Origin: Akkermansia massiliensis
GTDB lineage: Bacteria; Verrucomicrobiota; Verrucomicrobiia; Verrucomicrobiales; Akkermansiaceae
NCBI RefSeq assembly: GCF_018847375.1
Contig: NZ_CP072036.1
Location: 186,001-250,000 of the forward strand
Direction: 5' to 3'
DNA: 64,000 nt
In this document: one piece after another, positions 54,388 through 63,012 of the stretch
Layout: the number at the start of each line of letters is the position of its first letter
How positions within the stretch are numbered: the first letter of the stretch is position 1
Translations under genes and position numbers: made by a program
Notes under the pieces: model-generated
The model's database searches: none
What the model was told of the DNA's origin: nothing
Seen by the model: the letters and a program-made list of their open reading frames with translations, nothing else

Positions 54388-55814
54388 GGGCTTGCCCCAT
54401 TTGACCGATACTCCGTAGTAGGCGATGAAAAGAGCGTCCGGATCCGCCTCGCCATAATAGCCCTGCCTTTCCTTGTTCTCTTCCGGTCCGGTATTGTTTT
54501 TCCACATGTCCGCCGGGAATTTGATGTTTTCAAGCAGAGGTTTTTCCCACGCGCCCCAGTTCAGGTTCAGCACGGCGGGCATCGTCTTGGAGAAGATGGC
54601 GGGGTCTGCCGTATTGGCGCCGTTCAGCTTGGTGGGTTGTCCCATCTGCTCCGCTCTCATGAGACCGGCCCCCATCGTGAAGGTTCCCAGCTTTTTGGAA
54701 CCGGCTCCGAATTCGTCCGTATATTTATGGCTGAGGATGTGGTCGGAGGGTGTCCGGTCGGCGGTCGTGCCGGACCAGCCTTTCAGGTCGTCATCATTCT
54801 GGGCGAAAATGGCGGAGGCCATGAACGGGTCTCCGTCCAGGTACTTGTTGCCGTCAAAATTCTGGTATTTCAGGCCGGAGTACATGTTGACGGAGTAGCC
54901 TGTGGTCTGGGCGGAATCCAGGGACCAGCCTTCCTTCATGGCAAAGTTATCCGTTTTAATGTCAATACCATTATCTTTGGACCGGTAGACGGAGTTGCCG
55001 TGGAAGGGGTTGGACACGTCATCAATCAGGGGAATAGGCTGAGCGAAAATGACGATTTCTCCGGCTTTCAGGGTAGAAGGATTACCCTTGTTGGTTGAGC
55101 CGTCCGACTGGTAGGTGACTTTGTCACGGAAGGACGCGCCGAAGTCCGCCACCTGGCGGTCGTTTTTGTTTATGGCATTTTGAACGTAGGGAGTCAGGGG
55201 ATGTTCCGTATAGTTGCCCATGGCCCCCACACCGCCGCCGTTTTTGATGTTGTGGGAGAACATCAGGGGCATGAAGCGGTGTTCGCCGAAGTAGGCCCCC
55301 CATACTTCTCCATTGGCCCCCTGGAATTTCATGTCTACGTTGTATGGGTTCCACCATACATAGACGGGAATGACGGAGAAGGCCAGATTGATGAATCCGC
55401 CATTTACGGAGGGATTCTGGCCGTTTGTTCCTCCGAATCTGGCGTACTGGACGCCGACGAAGGAGTAGAAGCGCAGCAGAATAGGATGGCGCATGTACGT
55501 GTAGCGGTTGTCCATCATTTCCATGTTCGCTGTGGCGTCAGACGCAATCAATGTGCTGGGGGAGGTCCCGTTCCACTGCAATGTGGCGGAAGCGTCCTGG
55601 CCTTCCCTCTTCGTGGAGGAGTCCCACACGTTGGCCCACAGGAAGAGCTGGTTCCAGGAGGCAATGGGCCGGTTCTGCTCGGTCGGGCTGCCGTCCTCGG
55701 AGGTATACGGACGCAATCCGATGTCTGCGGTGTCGCTACGGAATTCCTCAGGCAGCTTTTCTTGAGAGAATATGATATTCAGGTCTTTTTTCAATCCACC
55801 GAATTTAGAATCCG
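52807..55814 (-). pseudogene. 5'-truncated silent copy of the Verru_Chthon A-like gene
   Basis: An uninterrupted frame of about 1,000 codons that corresponds to the complete gene at 56085-60002 from about its residue 316 onward. The prepilin-like N-terminus, start codon and promoter are missing; the frame opens after an in-frame TAA with no early ATG or GTG, and the first available codon, a TTG, is an internal Leu codon in the complete copy. From SVKWGKPPVIGAYP to the end the protein is identical to the complete copy. Before that, conserved blocks (YMRHPILLRFYSFVG, PVYVWWNPYNVDMKFQG, TLKAGEIVIFA) alternate with diverged blocks. The lack of stops argues for selection or recurrent conversion, so it is more a donor cassette than a dead gene. 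Confidence 0.8.
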
Positions 55815-56084
55815 ATTTTTCTTATAAATACCATAATATAAGATTTTAAGAACTGATTATCATAAAAATGCATTCTCCCCGCTTCCTTCCTCCTTCCAGA
55901 TGGTTTCTCCGTCAATTTATTCTGCCTGCAATGCGCTTGTTTGAAGCAATTTTGAGCTTGCATGGACTGCCTCTTTTTTGTATTGACTAGAGTTAAGAAT
56001 TGGCTCTTCGCACCTTCGTGACAGTGGGGATTTTTATATCCTCAAACTTGAGCGGAAAAGTGCACGCCGGAACCCACCATTTTC
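55815..56084. other. spacer between the silent and expressed copies
   Basis: 270 bases, AT-rich at the left end. It contains the likely promoter of the complete copy and a roughly 90-nt leader. No gene or transposon end is visible. Confidence 0.6.
55958..55986 (+). promoter_or_regulatory. likely promoter of the expressed Verru_Chthon A-like gene
   Basis: TTGCAT (55958-55963), 17-nt spacer, TATTGA (55981-55986), about 98 nt before the ATG at 56085. Nothing comparable faces the silent copy. Confidence 0.5.
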
Positions 56085-59000
56085 ATGAAGATTAAACATT
56101 TCACTAAACGTCCTATCAGGCATGTCAGCAAAGGTTTTGCCCTGATTGCCACCATCACCCTGATGATGCTCCTGGCCCTTCTCAGCGTTGGCCTTCTCAC
56201 CATCGCATCCTCACAGGTCCGCATTTCCGAAAAACAGCTCTTTGCCGCGGAGGCCAAATCCCTCGCCAGGTTTTCCCTGGAAGTGGCCCTCGGGCAGCTC
56301 CAGTGTGAGCTGGGGCCCGACCAGCGCGTTTCCGCCAACTCGGGCATCCTTTCCTCCGGCGCCAGCGAAGGCAACGCCCCGTACATCCTGGGCGTCTGGA
56401 ACAGCTGGGATACCTGGCTCAACAAGACTAACTCCCAGGGCATGAACATTTCTTCCACCTACGATACGGGAAGAAAGTCCATGTTCCGCCGCTGGCTCAT
56501 TTCCGACCCGGACCTGCGCAGGCTCAGCACGCTGGAAGCGGGCAAAAGCCTGCTGGGCAAACGTTCCCTTACCAACCAAAATTTCCGCAGTGTCGCCTTG
56601 GTGGACCATGGCACGGTGGGAACGCCCGTAGGCGCCAAGAACCAGGACAAAAAGGAAATCTACGCCCGCATGGTGCGCGTGGACGATTCCTCCAAGACCA
56701 TGGGGCTGAAAAAGAACGCTAACTCACGCAAATACATTGCGTGGTGGGTAACGGGAGAAAACCAGAAGGCGCGCATCAACCTGATGCCGCATGCCTCGGA
56801 AGAAAGCACGGATGCCCTGACGGTGATGCGCTCCACGTGGGACACGCCCGGTCCCGATTTGGAGCCCCTCAACCTTTCTTCCATGATGGCATCGAGTTCC
56901 GGAAACGACATGTCCACAGTCAGAAAACTCATTTCCCTTGATTCTCTGCTGGCTAACAGTAAAAACGGCCGGCTGAAAGACTTGGGAGAGGTGTACCATG
57001 ACATCTCCCTGGTTTCTTCCAGCCTGCTGACGGATTCTAAATTCGGTGGATTGAAAAAAGACCTGAACATCATGTTTTCACAGGAAAAACTGCCTGAAGA
57101 TTTCCGTGGAGACACCTCTGATATCGGCCTCCGCCCGTACACGTCAGAGGACGGCAGCCCAACCGAGCAGAACCGCCCGATCGGTTCCTGGAACCAGCTC
57201 TACCTGTGGGCCAACGTGTGGGACTCCTCCACGAAGAGGGAAGGCCAGGACACTTCCGCCGCCCTGCAATGGGACGGCCGCTCCCCCAGCACATTGATTG
57301 CGGCTGATGCCGCCGCAAACATGGAAATGATGGACAACCGCTACACGTACATGCGCCATCCCATCCTGCTGCGCTTCTACTCCTTCGTAGGGATTCAGTA
57401 CGTCAAACGCGAGGCCCAGCACGGAGCCCGCGGAGGCCATATTGACGTGCGCGTTTCCGTGATCCCGGTGTATGTCTGGTGGAACCCGTACAACGTGGAC
57501 ATGAAATTCCAGGGAGCGGAAGGCGGTCCCTGGGGCTCTTTCTTCGGAGAGCACCGCTACATGCCGCTCATGCAGACCAATAATTATGGCCGCATGCAAG
57601 GCAATCTGATCGAAAACTGGGATCCCTCTACGGCCACCTATTCAGAATCACCCTTTTCCCCGTATTCCCCCAACGACGGCTATAACAACCGCCAGATTGC
57701 CGACTTTGGAGCCTCCTTCCGGAAAACGTCGCAATTAACCTCGGGAGGGGTAGGAAAAGCCGGGGAACCTTCCACGCTCAAAGCGGGCGAAATCGTCATT
57801 TTCGCCCATCCCGTCGTCGAACGGATCGAACACGGCAACATGGTCACGCAATCCAAGGCAAACAAGAACGATGTGCGCGTGGACAACTTTGCTTTCAAGG
57901 AAGGCTGGGACCAGAGCCCCGGACAGGTCAGTTCCTATGCTATCAACCAGGCTGACGGCATTCAGTACCAGTATCTTTCCGGCAGCGGTTATGAAGACAG
58001 GGGAACGGCCATGATGTCCATCAAATTTGCGGAAACGCTGGACGATCTCAATTACACGCCTAACAGCGTTGTTCTCTGCACCAAGTATACAGACGAATTT
58101 TCCTCCAGTTCCAACAAACTCGGTTCCATCGTCATGGTTTCCGGCATCATGGATCCCAAGCAAATTGGCAAAGCAGGGAATTTAACCGCAAACACCGGAG
58201 CAGACATGAATGTTTTCTCCAAAGCCATGCCCTCTATTCTGAACCTGAACTGGGGCGCGTGGGAAAAACCCCTGCTTGACCAGGTCAAACTGCCTGCGGA
58301 CATGTTCCTGGACAATGAAGGACCGGACGACAACCTGAAACGCCGCGGCAAATACGGCAGTGCGGCCCAGGATTCCACCTTCGTGGCCTACTACGGGGTA
58401 TCGGTAAAATGGGGCAAGCCTCCGGTGATCGGAGCCTACCCGGAAGGCAAGGACTACCGCGCCAAGACATGGCAGCACTCCAGCCCTCTCTTCTGGGGTG
58501 GGCAGATGCCCACCGCCTCCGAGCTCGGACGCCTCTACAGTCCCTACCAGTTTGAAGTCAAAAACGCCAACAGCGACTTCTTCCCCATCACCATCTCCAA
58601 CATCCTCTCCAACGACGGCACCAGGCTCTCCCCCTTCGGCGGGCCGGGCGCCGAGCAGGTCAACAAGATCGTGGCCGCGGAACTCCCCTTCCAGCAGCCC
58701 TCCAGCCTCGCCGGCTTCGCAGGCTGCCGCCTCACCCCGGGATGGTACAGGAGCGACTCCAAGGCGGCCATCGCCAAGCGCTTCGCCTACCAGTCCGGCG
58801 TGCCGGGCGTGGGGATCGGCAACGCTTTTGCCGACCCCATGCTCCCGCCCGACAAGGTCTTCTCCCACAATGAAATCATGGGAGACGCCTCCCTGGGCGA
58901 CTTCTGGGACCACGGCCTGATGGTCAACGACGCCCTCTGGGACTCCTGGTTCACCTCCTCCCTGGCTTCGCGCCCCTCCAGCATCGGAGGCACGGGCAGG

Positions 59001-60002
59001 GAGGAACTTAAAACCGTGCTTCAACAGGCCTTCTCCACGGACGCCTCCTCCAACAAGGCCGCCGGCATTGCCAACAGGCGCTTCGTGCCCGACCTCCAGG
59101 GCAAGCCCTCCGAGGCCGTCGTCGAAGAACTCTCCAAGACCGACGAAGGCTACAAGCACGCCTCCAAGTACCTCACCGTGGCCGGGGGCTTCAACGTCAA
59201 CTCCACCTCCCAGCGCGCCTGGGAAGCCACCCTGCTTGGGCTCAAAAAGCGCAAGCTCCTCTACTCCCGGAGCGGGACTCCCTCCGTGCTCAACAACAGC
59301 CAGACGGCCTTCTCCCGCTTCGGGGTGGCCAGCAGCGACAAGTCCCACGTGGACGACTACGGCTCGGTGGGCGTAACCCAGGGCATCCCGGACGGGGAGG
59401 CCATGGCGTGGTCCGACCTCAGAACGCTCAGCGACTCGCAGATCAAGTCCCTGGCCCGGAACATGGTCCAGGAGGTCAAGAAGAGGGGTCCCTTCCTGAA
59501 CATGTCCGACTTCGTCAACCGCCGCCTGCAGAGCGGGGAGATGGGGGTGAAGGGGGCGCTTCAGGCGGCCATCGACGAAAGCTCCATCAACAGCACCTTT
59601 GACGAACTCTCCGACATGGTCATCACGCCCAAGGGAGGGTACCCGAACCAGGACGCGGCCAAGGGATCGGTGTACACGGCGGCTCCCGGCTACCTGATCC
59701 AGTCCGACGTGCTGGCGGTGCTGGGCAATATTTTAACGACGCGCGACGACACGTTTACGATCCGGGCCTACGGGGAGCTGACCAACCGCGAGGGTGTGGT
59801 GCTGTCGCGGGCGTGGTGCGAGGCGGTGGTGCAGAGGGGGATCAATTACGTGGACCCGGTGGACAGCCCGGAGACGCCGGTCAAGAAGATCAACATGAAG
59901 AGCGGAGCGCTGGAGGAGACGGAGCTGAGCGCGGTGAACAAGGCATTCGGGAGGAAGTTCAACATCGTCTCCTTCCGCTGGCTGTCTCCCGAGGAGGTGT
60001 AA
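56085..60002 (+). CDS. Verru_Chthon cassette protein A-like, prepilin-type N-terminus
   Basis: The protein has 1,305 residues. After a basic leader (KHFTKRPIRHVSKG) comes FALIATITLMMLLALLSVGL, a type IV prepilin-like helix with a Gly-Phe cleavage site but without Glu at position 5. The rest is a long extracytoplasmic region: a unique part to about residue 315, a block mosaic (about 316-780) and a conserved C-terminal part. It resembles the Verru_Chthon cassette protein A family, which is thought to be processed by a prepilin peptidase; cassette partners B, C and D are absent. It is probably a surface or pseudopilus-linked protein. A silent copy lies in inverted orientation upstream. Confidence 0.75.
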   Translation: MKIKHFTKRPIRHVSKGFALIATITLMMLLALLSVGLLTIASSQVRISEKQLFAAEAKSLARFSLEVALGQLQCELGPDQRVSANSGILSSGASEGNAPYILGVWNSWDTWLNKTNSQGMNISSTYDTGRKSMFRRWLISDPDLRRLSTLEAGKSLLGKRSLTNQNFRSVALVDHGTVGTPVGAKNQDKKEIYARMVRVDDSSKTMGLKKNANSRKYIAWWVTGENQKARINLMPHASEESTDALTVMRSTWDTPGPDLEPLNLSSMMASSSGNDMSTVRKLISLDSLLANSKNGRLKDLGEVYHDISLVSSSLLTDSKFGGLKKDLNIMFSQEKLPEDFRGDTSDIGLRPYTSEDGSPTEQNRPIGSWNQLYLWANVWDSSTKREGQDTSAALQWDGRSPSTLIAADAAANMEMMDNRYTYMRHPILLRFYSFVGIQYVKREAQHGARGGHIDVRVSVIPVYVWWNPYNVDMKFQGAEGGPWGSFFGEHRYMPLMQTNNYGRMQGNLIENWDPSTATYSESPFSPYSPNDGYNNRQIADFGASFRKTSQLTSGGVGKAGEPSTLKAGEIVIFAHPVVERIEHGNMVTQSKANKNDVRVDNFAFKEGWDQSPGQVSSYAINQADGIQYQYLSGSGYEDRGTAMMSIKFAETLDDLNYTPNSVVLCTKYTDEFSSSSNKLGSIVMVSGIMDPKQIGKAGNLTANTGADMNVFSKAMPSILNLNWGAWEKPLLDQVKLPADMFLDNEGPDDNLKRRGKYGSAAQDSTFVAYYGVSVKWGKPPVIGAYPEGKDYRAKTWQHSSPLFWGGQMPTASELGRLYSPYQFEVKNANSDFFPITISNILSNDGTRLSPFGGPGAEQVNKIVAAELPFQQPSSLAGFAGCRLTPGWYRSDSKAAIAKRFAYQSGVPGVGIGNAFADPMLPPDKVFSHNEIMGDASLGDFWDHGLMVNDALWDSWFTSSLASRPSSIGGTGREELKTVLQQAFSTDASSNKAAGIANRRFVPDLQGKPSEAVVEELSKTDEGYKHASKYLTVAGGFNVNSTSQRAWEATLLGLKKRKLLYSRSGTPSVLNNSQTAFSRFGVASSDKSHVDDYGSVGVTQGIPDGEAMAWSDLRTLSDSQIKSLARNMVQEVKKRGPFLNMSDFVNRRLQSGEMGVKGALQAAIDESSINSTFDELSDMVITPKGGYPNQDAAKGSVYTAAPGYLIQSDVLAVLGNILTTRDDTFTIRAYGELTNREGVVLSRAWCEAVVQRGINYVDPVDSPETPVKKINMKSGALEETELSAVNKAFGRKFNIVSFRWLSPEEV

Positions 60003-60076
60003 TAAAAGAGAGAGAGAGTTTTTTTCTTCTTCCCGGCCAGCGCCGCTTCCCATCCACGGGGAGCGGCTCTTTTTGT
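58422..60076 (+). repeat. right arm of a 1,655-bp near-identical inverted repeat
   Basis: Mirror copy of 52733-54387. It encodes the C-terminal part of the expressed protein, then AG-repeats, and ends with the terminator. The whole inverted homology is longer (57031-60076 with 55814-52733), but its inner part is diverged. Confidence 0.93.
60042..60076 (+). terminator. terminator of the expressed Verru_Chthon A-like gene
   Basis: Stem gccgcttccc (60042-60051) with ggggagcggc (60058-60067), loop atccac, then tctttttgt. Confidence 0.8.
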
Positions 60077-60360
60077 TGTGCTCCAGGGAGGAATAGGGAA
60101 GAGGGAGGGAAGGGATTGTTTTTACGGCGGGGTTCTTTGAAAGAAGTCACCTAAACCTATATTGCCAAGAGAAAGGGACTTTGCTCTAGGGGAGTTTAGT
60201 TATTATATAGAAAAGAATTGAAACATACTATCACAAAGTTGCTTATCCAAAAATATTAATATGGAAAAAACCGTCAATGCATGTAATTCACAAAAATTTT
60301 CTCAAATAAATATCAAATTTTATCTTGCCTAGCAGATAATTTATTGTATAAAAGCACGAT
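60077..60360. other. entry of the AT-rich island before the two-gene cassette
   Basis: GC-rich for about 70 bases, then a sharp switch to AT-rich sequence. It holds the candidate promoter of the two-gene cassette. No gene is visible. Confidence 0.5.
60325..60352 (+). promoter_or_regulatory. promoter of the AT-rich two-gene cassette
   Basis: TTGCCT (60325-60330), 16-nt spacer, TATAAA (60347-60352). The ATG at 60361 is only eight bases past the -10 box and has no ribosome-binding site, so the mRNA is probably leaderless. Confidence 0.6.
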
Positions 60361-60876
60361 ATGATCAACTTGAAACAAAATACCAAGACGATAGAAACAG
60401 ACTTTTTAAATGTCAAAGGAAACTTAATAAGTTGGCAGGATACTATCATCCAGATCAGCAATATTACCCTGATTTCAACATCTATCGACAAGCAGCCATT
60501 TCCTTGGTTGAGCATCGTTTTCCTTCTCGGAAGCTTTGCTTTCATGAATGTAAGTTCCGTCGTAGGGTACGGTTTACTCATAATTGCCATCGCTATGATT
60601 GCACTTTGGTACAAAAAATCTCAAAAATTGAAATCTCAGAAAAAATTGAACTTTATGTTGAATTCAGGAGGAATTTTCACATTAGTATTTCATGACAAAA
60701 AATTTCTAGATGAAGTTTTAGAAGTCTTAACAGAAATTCTCACAACTTCTTCAAGAAAAGAGTATTATACTATCAATATCAAAAATAATACGATTCAACA
60801 AAACTGCAATAACAAAATTGAAAATGCTACAGTAAGTGATGGTTCATCTCTTCTTAACGCATCTTTAGATTCTTAA
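60361..60876 (+). CDS. AT-rich cassette protein 1, two-helix membrane protein
   Basis: The protein has 171 residues. A short cytoplasmic-type start (FLNVKGNLISWQDTIIQISN) precedes two TM helices (WLSIVFLLGSFAFM; GLLIIAIAMIALWY). A domain of about 60 residues follows (FTLVFHDKKFLDEVLEVLTE), giving a layout like DUF6232-type proteins, though I cannot confirm membership. The C-terminus NCNNKIENATVSDGSSLLNA resembles the N-terminus of the next protein. It is AT-rich and probably acquired. Its function is unknown. Confidence 0.6.
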   Translation: MINLKQNTKTIETDFLNVKGNLISWQDTIIQISNITLISTSIDKQPFPWLSIVFLLGSFAFMNVSSVVGYGLLIIAIAMIALWYKKSQKLKSQKKLNFMLNSGGIFTLVFHDKKFLDEVLEVLTEILTTSSRKEYYTINIKNNTIQQNCNNKIENATVSDGSSLLNASLDS

Positions 60877-60879
60877 CAA

Positions 60880-61242
60880 ATGAATATTACCATGGAATCC
60901 ATAAATAAAAGTAATTGCAACAATGTTATCAAAGGGGTTTGTGTTAGCAATGGTTCATCATTTATGAATGTAACGACAAACCAACACGTGGACAATAATT
61001 CTGTAAACGATTTTGCTGATGAATTGGCACAAATTAGAGGAATTCTTCCTACTCACGAAGATATAGACCGGCTTCATCACGCTATGACTGAACTGGAATT
61101 GGCACTACGTAAGAATGATACCAAAACCTTTAGAGAAGGAGTCACGAAATATATGAAAGTTTTGTCTATTCCAATCTTTGTACGAATAGCTACTCCACCT
61201 TTGGTAAATGCGATTAGAGCTATATTTCCAAATATCTATTGA
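60880..61242 (+). CDS. AT-rich cassette protein 2, small unknown protein
   Basis: The protein has 120 residues and starts 3 nt after the previous stop. The N-terminus NCNNVIKGVCVSNGSSFMNV resembles the C-terminus of protein 1. A helical region follows (HEDIDRLHHAMTELELALRK, then FREGVTKYMK), and a weakly hydrophobic C-terminal end. No family is recognised. The tight spacing and shared motif make it a probable partner of protein 1. Its upstream A-rich sequence contains no clear ribosome-binding site. Confidence 0.6.
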   Translation: MNITMESINKSNCNNVIKGVCVSNGSSFMNVTTNQHVDNNSVNDFADELAQIRGILPTHEDIDRLHHAMTELELALRKNDTKTFREGVTKYMKVLSIPIFVRIATPPLVNAIRAIFPNIY

Positions 61243-61267
61243 TGTAGTATAGATGCAATAATCTCCG

Positions 61268-61319
61268 CCGTGCAAAATAACTTCTTTTTAGTGATGAAGG
61301 AGTTATTTTGCACGGTTTT
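61268..61319 (+). terminator. terminator of the two-gene cassette
   Basis: A perfect 15-bp stem ccgtgcaaaataact (61268-61282) with agttattttgcacgg (61301-61315), then tttta. It lies 25 nt past the second gene. Confidence 0.8.
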
Positions 61320-61953
61320 ATATACTCTGTATCCACGTGCAGAAATTGAAAAATTTATAGGTATTTCTCATAATAAATTTTAATATATATTAAATTCTAT
61401 CTTTTTCATAAATATCGATTTAAAAATCGAATATATCTTTAATAAATATTGAAAATCAAAATAAAATTATCTGTTTTAACCATATAATGGTAATTTTATT
61501 CTACCGTTGCTGCGACACAAAAGGGGTTTCTGGACATTATTTTTATTGATTTCTTGGAAAATTTTATAATGAAATCGTTTAAATGTTCGATGGATAGAAG
61601 GATTATTTAAAGATTATTTTATCTAAAATTCTCTGACCAATACTTTTCAAATTTATCGAGAAAACAATCCCTATTTTTCAATTTCACAGCTAATTGAAAA
61701 ATAGGGTATTATGTTATTGAATTTGAAAACTTCGAAAAACTATTTCTTGATTTCATTGTCTCAGGATTTTGCTCCAATCCCATGAAGCTTCGACATTAAC
61801 TTTTCTCCTGGAATTGATTACAGTTTGTGACGATTTCTTAACCAGGTTTCTCTTCCTCACCATGGGGGCGGGAGGGTATCACTTCCCCGTCTTCCGGCAT
61901 GAACGGCGCCACAGTCCGGGAAGCGGAAGACGCAACACAACAGAAAAGACGCC
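61320..61953. other. 634-bp AT-rich region with an isolated long hairpin
   Basis: No open frame of note until a 62-codon frame near 61769-61957 that overlaps the pstS start and looks spurious. The most AT-rich part is about 61320-61780. The sequence turns GC-rich near 61860. It holds one isolated perfect hairpin (listed separately) and presumably the pstS promoter; I see no convincing Pho box. Confidence 0.5.
61669..61706. repeat. 15-bp perfect inverted repeat (hairpin)
   Basis: Arms ccctatttttcaatt (61669-61683) and aattgaaaaataggg (61692-61706), loop tcacagct. Not followed by a T-run, so not an ordinary terminator. It may mark a small RNA, a protein-binding site or an old insertion end. 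Confidence 0.7.
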
Positions 61954-62916
61954 ATGAAATTTGTCGCCAAAATCCTGACCATCGCAGCCGCTCTCAGCTC
62001 CCTGAGCATGGCCGCCGAGAAAGTAACCGTTGACAGCAGCATCAAGCCGTATGCGCCCACCAGCGGCGTTTCCGGCAACCTGAGCGCCGTCGGTTCCGAT
62101 ACGCTGAACAACCTGATGACCCTTTGGGCGGAAGGATTCAGCAAGAAGTACCCCAGCGTCAAAATAGGCGTTGAAGGCAAAGGGTCTTCCACGGCTCCCC
62201 CCGCCCTCACGGCAGGCACGGCCCAGCTCGCCCCCATGAGCCGCCAGATGAAGCGGGAGGAAATCGCGGCCTTTGAAGCCAAATACGGCTACAAGCCGAC
62301 GGAAATCAAGGTGGCCCTGGACGCCGTGGCCTTCTTCGTCAACAAGAACAATCCCATCCAGGCCCTTTCCCTGTCGCAGATTGACTCCATCTTCTCCTCC
62401 ACCTTCAAGCGCGGGGGCTCCAACATCTCCGACTGGGGAGATGCGGGCGTCCCCTCCATGAAGGGAAAAGCCATCTCCATCTATGGCCGTAACAGCGCCT
62501 CCGGCACGAACGGCTTCGTGAAGGAAATCGCCCTGAAGAAGGGGGACTACAAAAACTCCGTGAAGGAACAGCCCGGTTCCTCCGCCGTCGTGCAGGGCAT
62601 CAGCTCTGACGAACAGGGGATCGGCTATTCCGGCATCGGATACGTCACCTCCGGCGTGAAAACCCTCTCCCTGGCGGAAAAAGGCGGCCAGGTGGCCGTG
62701 CAGCCCTCTTACGACAACTGCATCAGCGGCAAATACCCGCTCTCCCGCTACCTGCTGATTTACGTCAACAAGAAGCCCGGCGAACCCCTGGACACCCTGA
62801 CCAGGGAATTCATCAAGTTCATCGTTTCCAAGGACGGCCAGGAAATCGTGACCAAGGACGGCTATTACCCGATTCCCGCCAAGGTCAGCGCGGATGTCCT
62901 CAAGAGCATTGAATAA
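61954..62916 (+). CDS. pstS: phosphate-binding protein PstS
   Basis: The protein has 320 residues. A signal peptide (MKFVAKILTIAAALSSLSMA) is followed by the PstS core: SAVGSDTLNNLMTLWAEGF, GVEGKGSSTAPPALTAGTAQ, SRQMKREE and GRNSASGTNGFVKEIAL. These carry the phosphate-contact Ser, Asp, Arg and Thr positions. It captures phosphate for the Pst ABC importer. It is likely induced by phosphate limitation. pstC follows 96 nt later. Confidence 0.93.
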   Translation: MKFVAKILTIAAALSSLSMAAEKVTVDSSIKPYAPTSGVSGNLSAVGSDTLNNLMTLWAEGFSKKYPSVKIGVEGKGSSTAPPALTAGTAQLAPMSRQMKREEIAAFEAKYGYKPTEIKVALDAVAFFVNKNNPIQALSLSQIDSIFSSTFKRGGSNISDWGDAGVPSMKGKAISIYGRNSASGTNGFVKEIALKKGDYKNSVKEQPGSSAVVQGISSDEQGIGYSGIGYVTSGVKTLSLAEKGGQVAVQPSYDNCISGKYPLSRYLLIYVNKKPGEPLDTLTREFIKFIVSKDGQEIVTKDGYYPIPAKVSADVLKSIE

Positions 62917-62947
62917 ACACCCCTTCCATACGCCATCAACACATGCC

Positions 62948-62985
62948 GGGGCAGGATTGCGGCCTTCCCGCCGGAGTCCTGCCCC
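62948..62985 (+). other. intercistronic hairpin between pstS and pstC
   Basis: A 9-bp stem ggggcagga (62948-62956) with tcctgcccc (62977-62985) and no T-run. A partial terminator or mRNA-stabilising hairpin would let pstS be made in excess over pstC. Confidence 0.45.
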
Positions 62986-63012
62986 CAACTCCCCTCTCCA
63001 CCGCCTGCCGTC

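Noticed and set aside
53461..55098. 545-codon plus-strand frame inside the silent cassette
   Set aside because: Antisense shadow; the same frame appears inverted in the complete gene copy and has no domain.
52733..60076. A transposon or prophage with 1.65-kb terminal inverted repeats
   Set aside because: The repeats are coding sequence of the paired genes and end at a terminator; no transposase, integrase or target-site duplication is visible.
60361..61706. Retron or toxin-antitoxin system in the AT-rich island
   Set aside because: No reverse transcriptase, nuclease or known toxin motif is visible; the hairpins alone are not enough.
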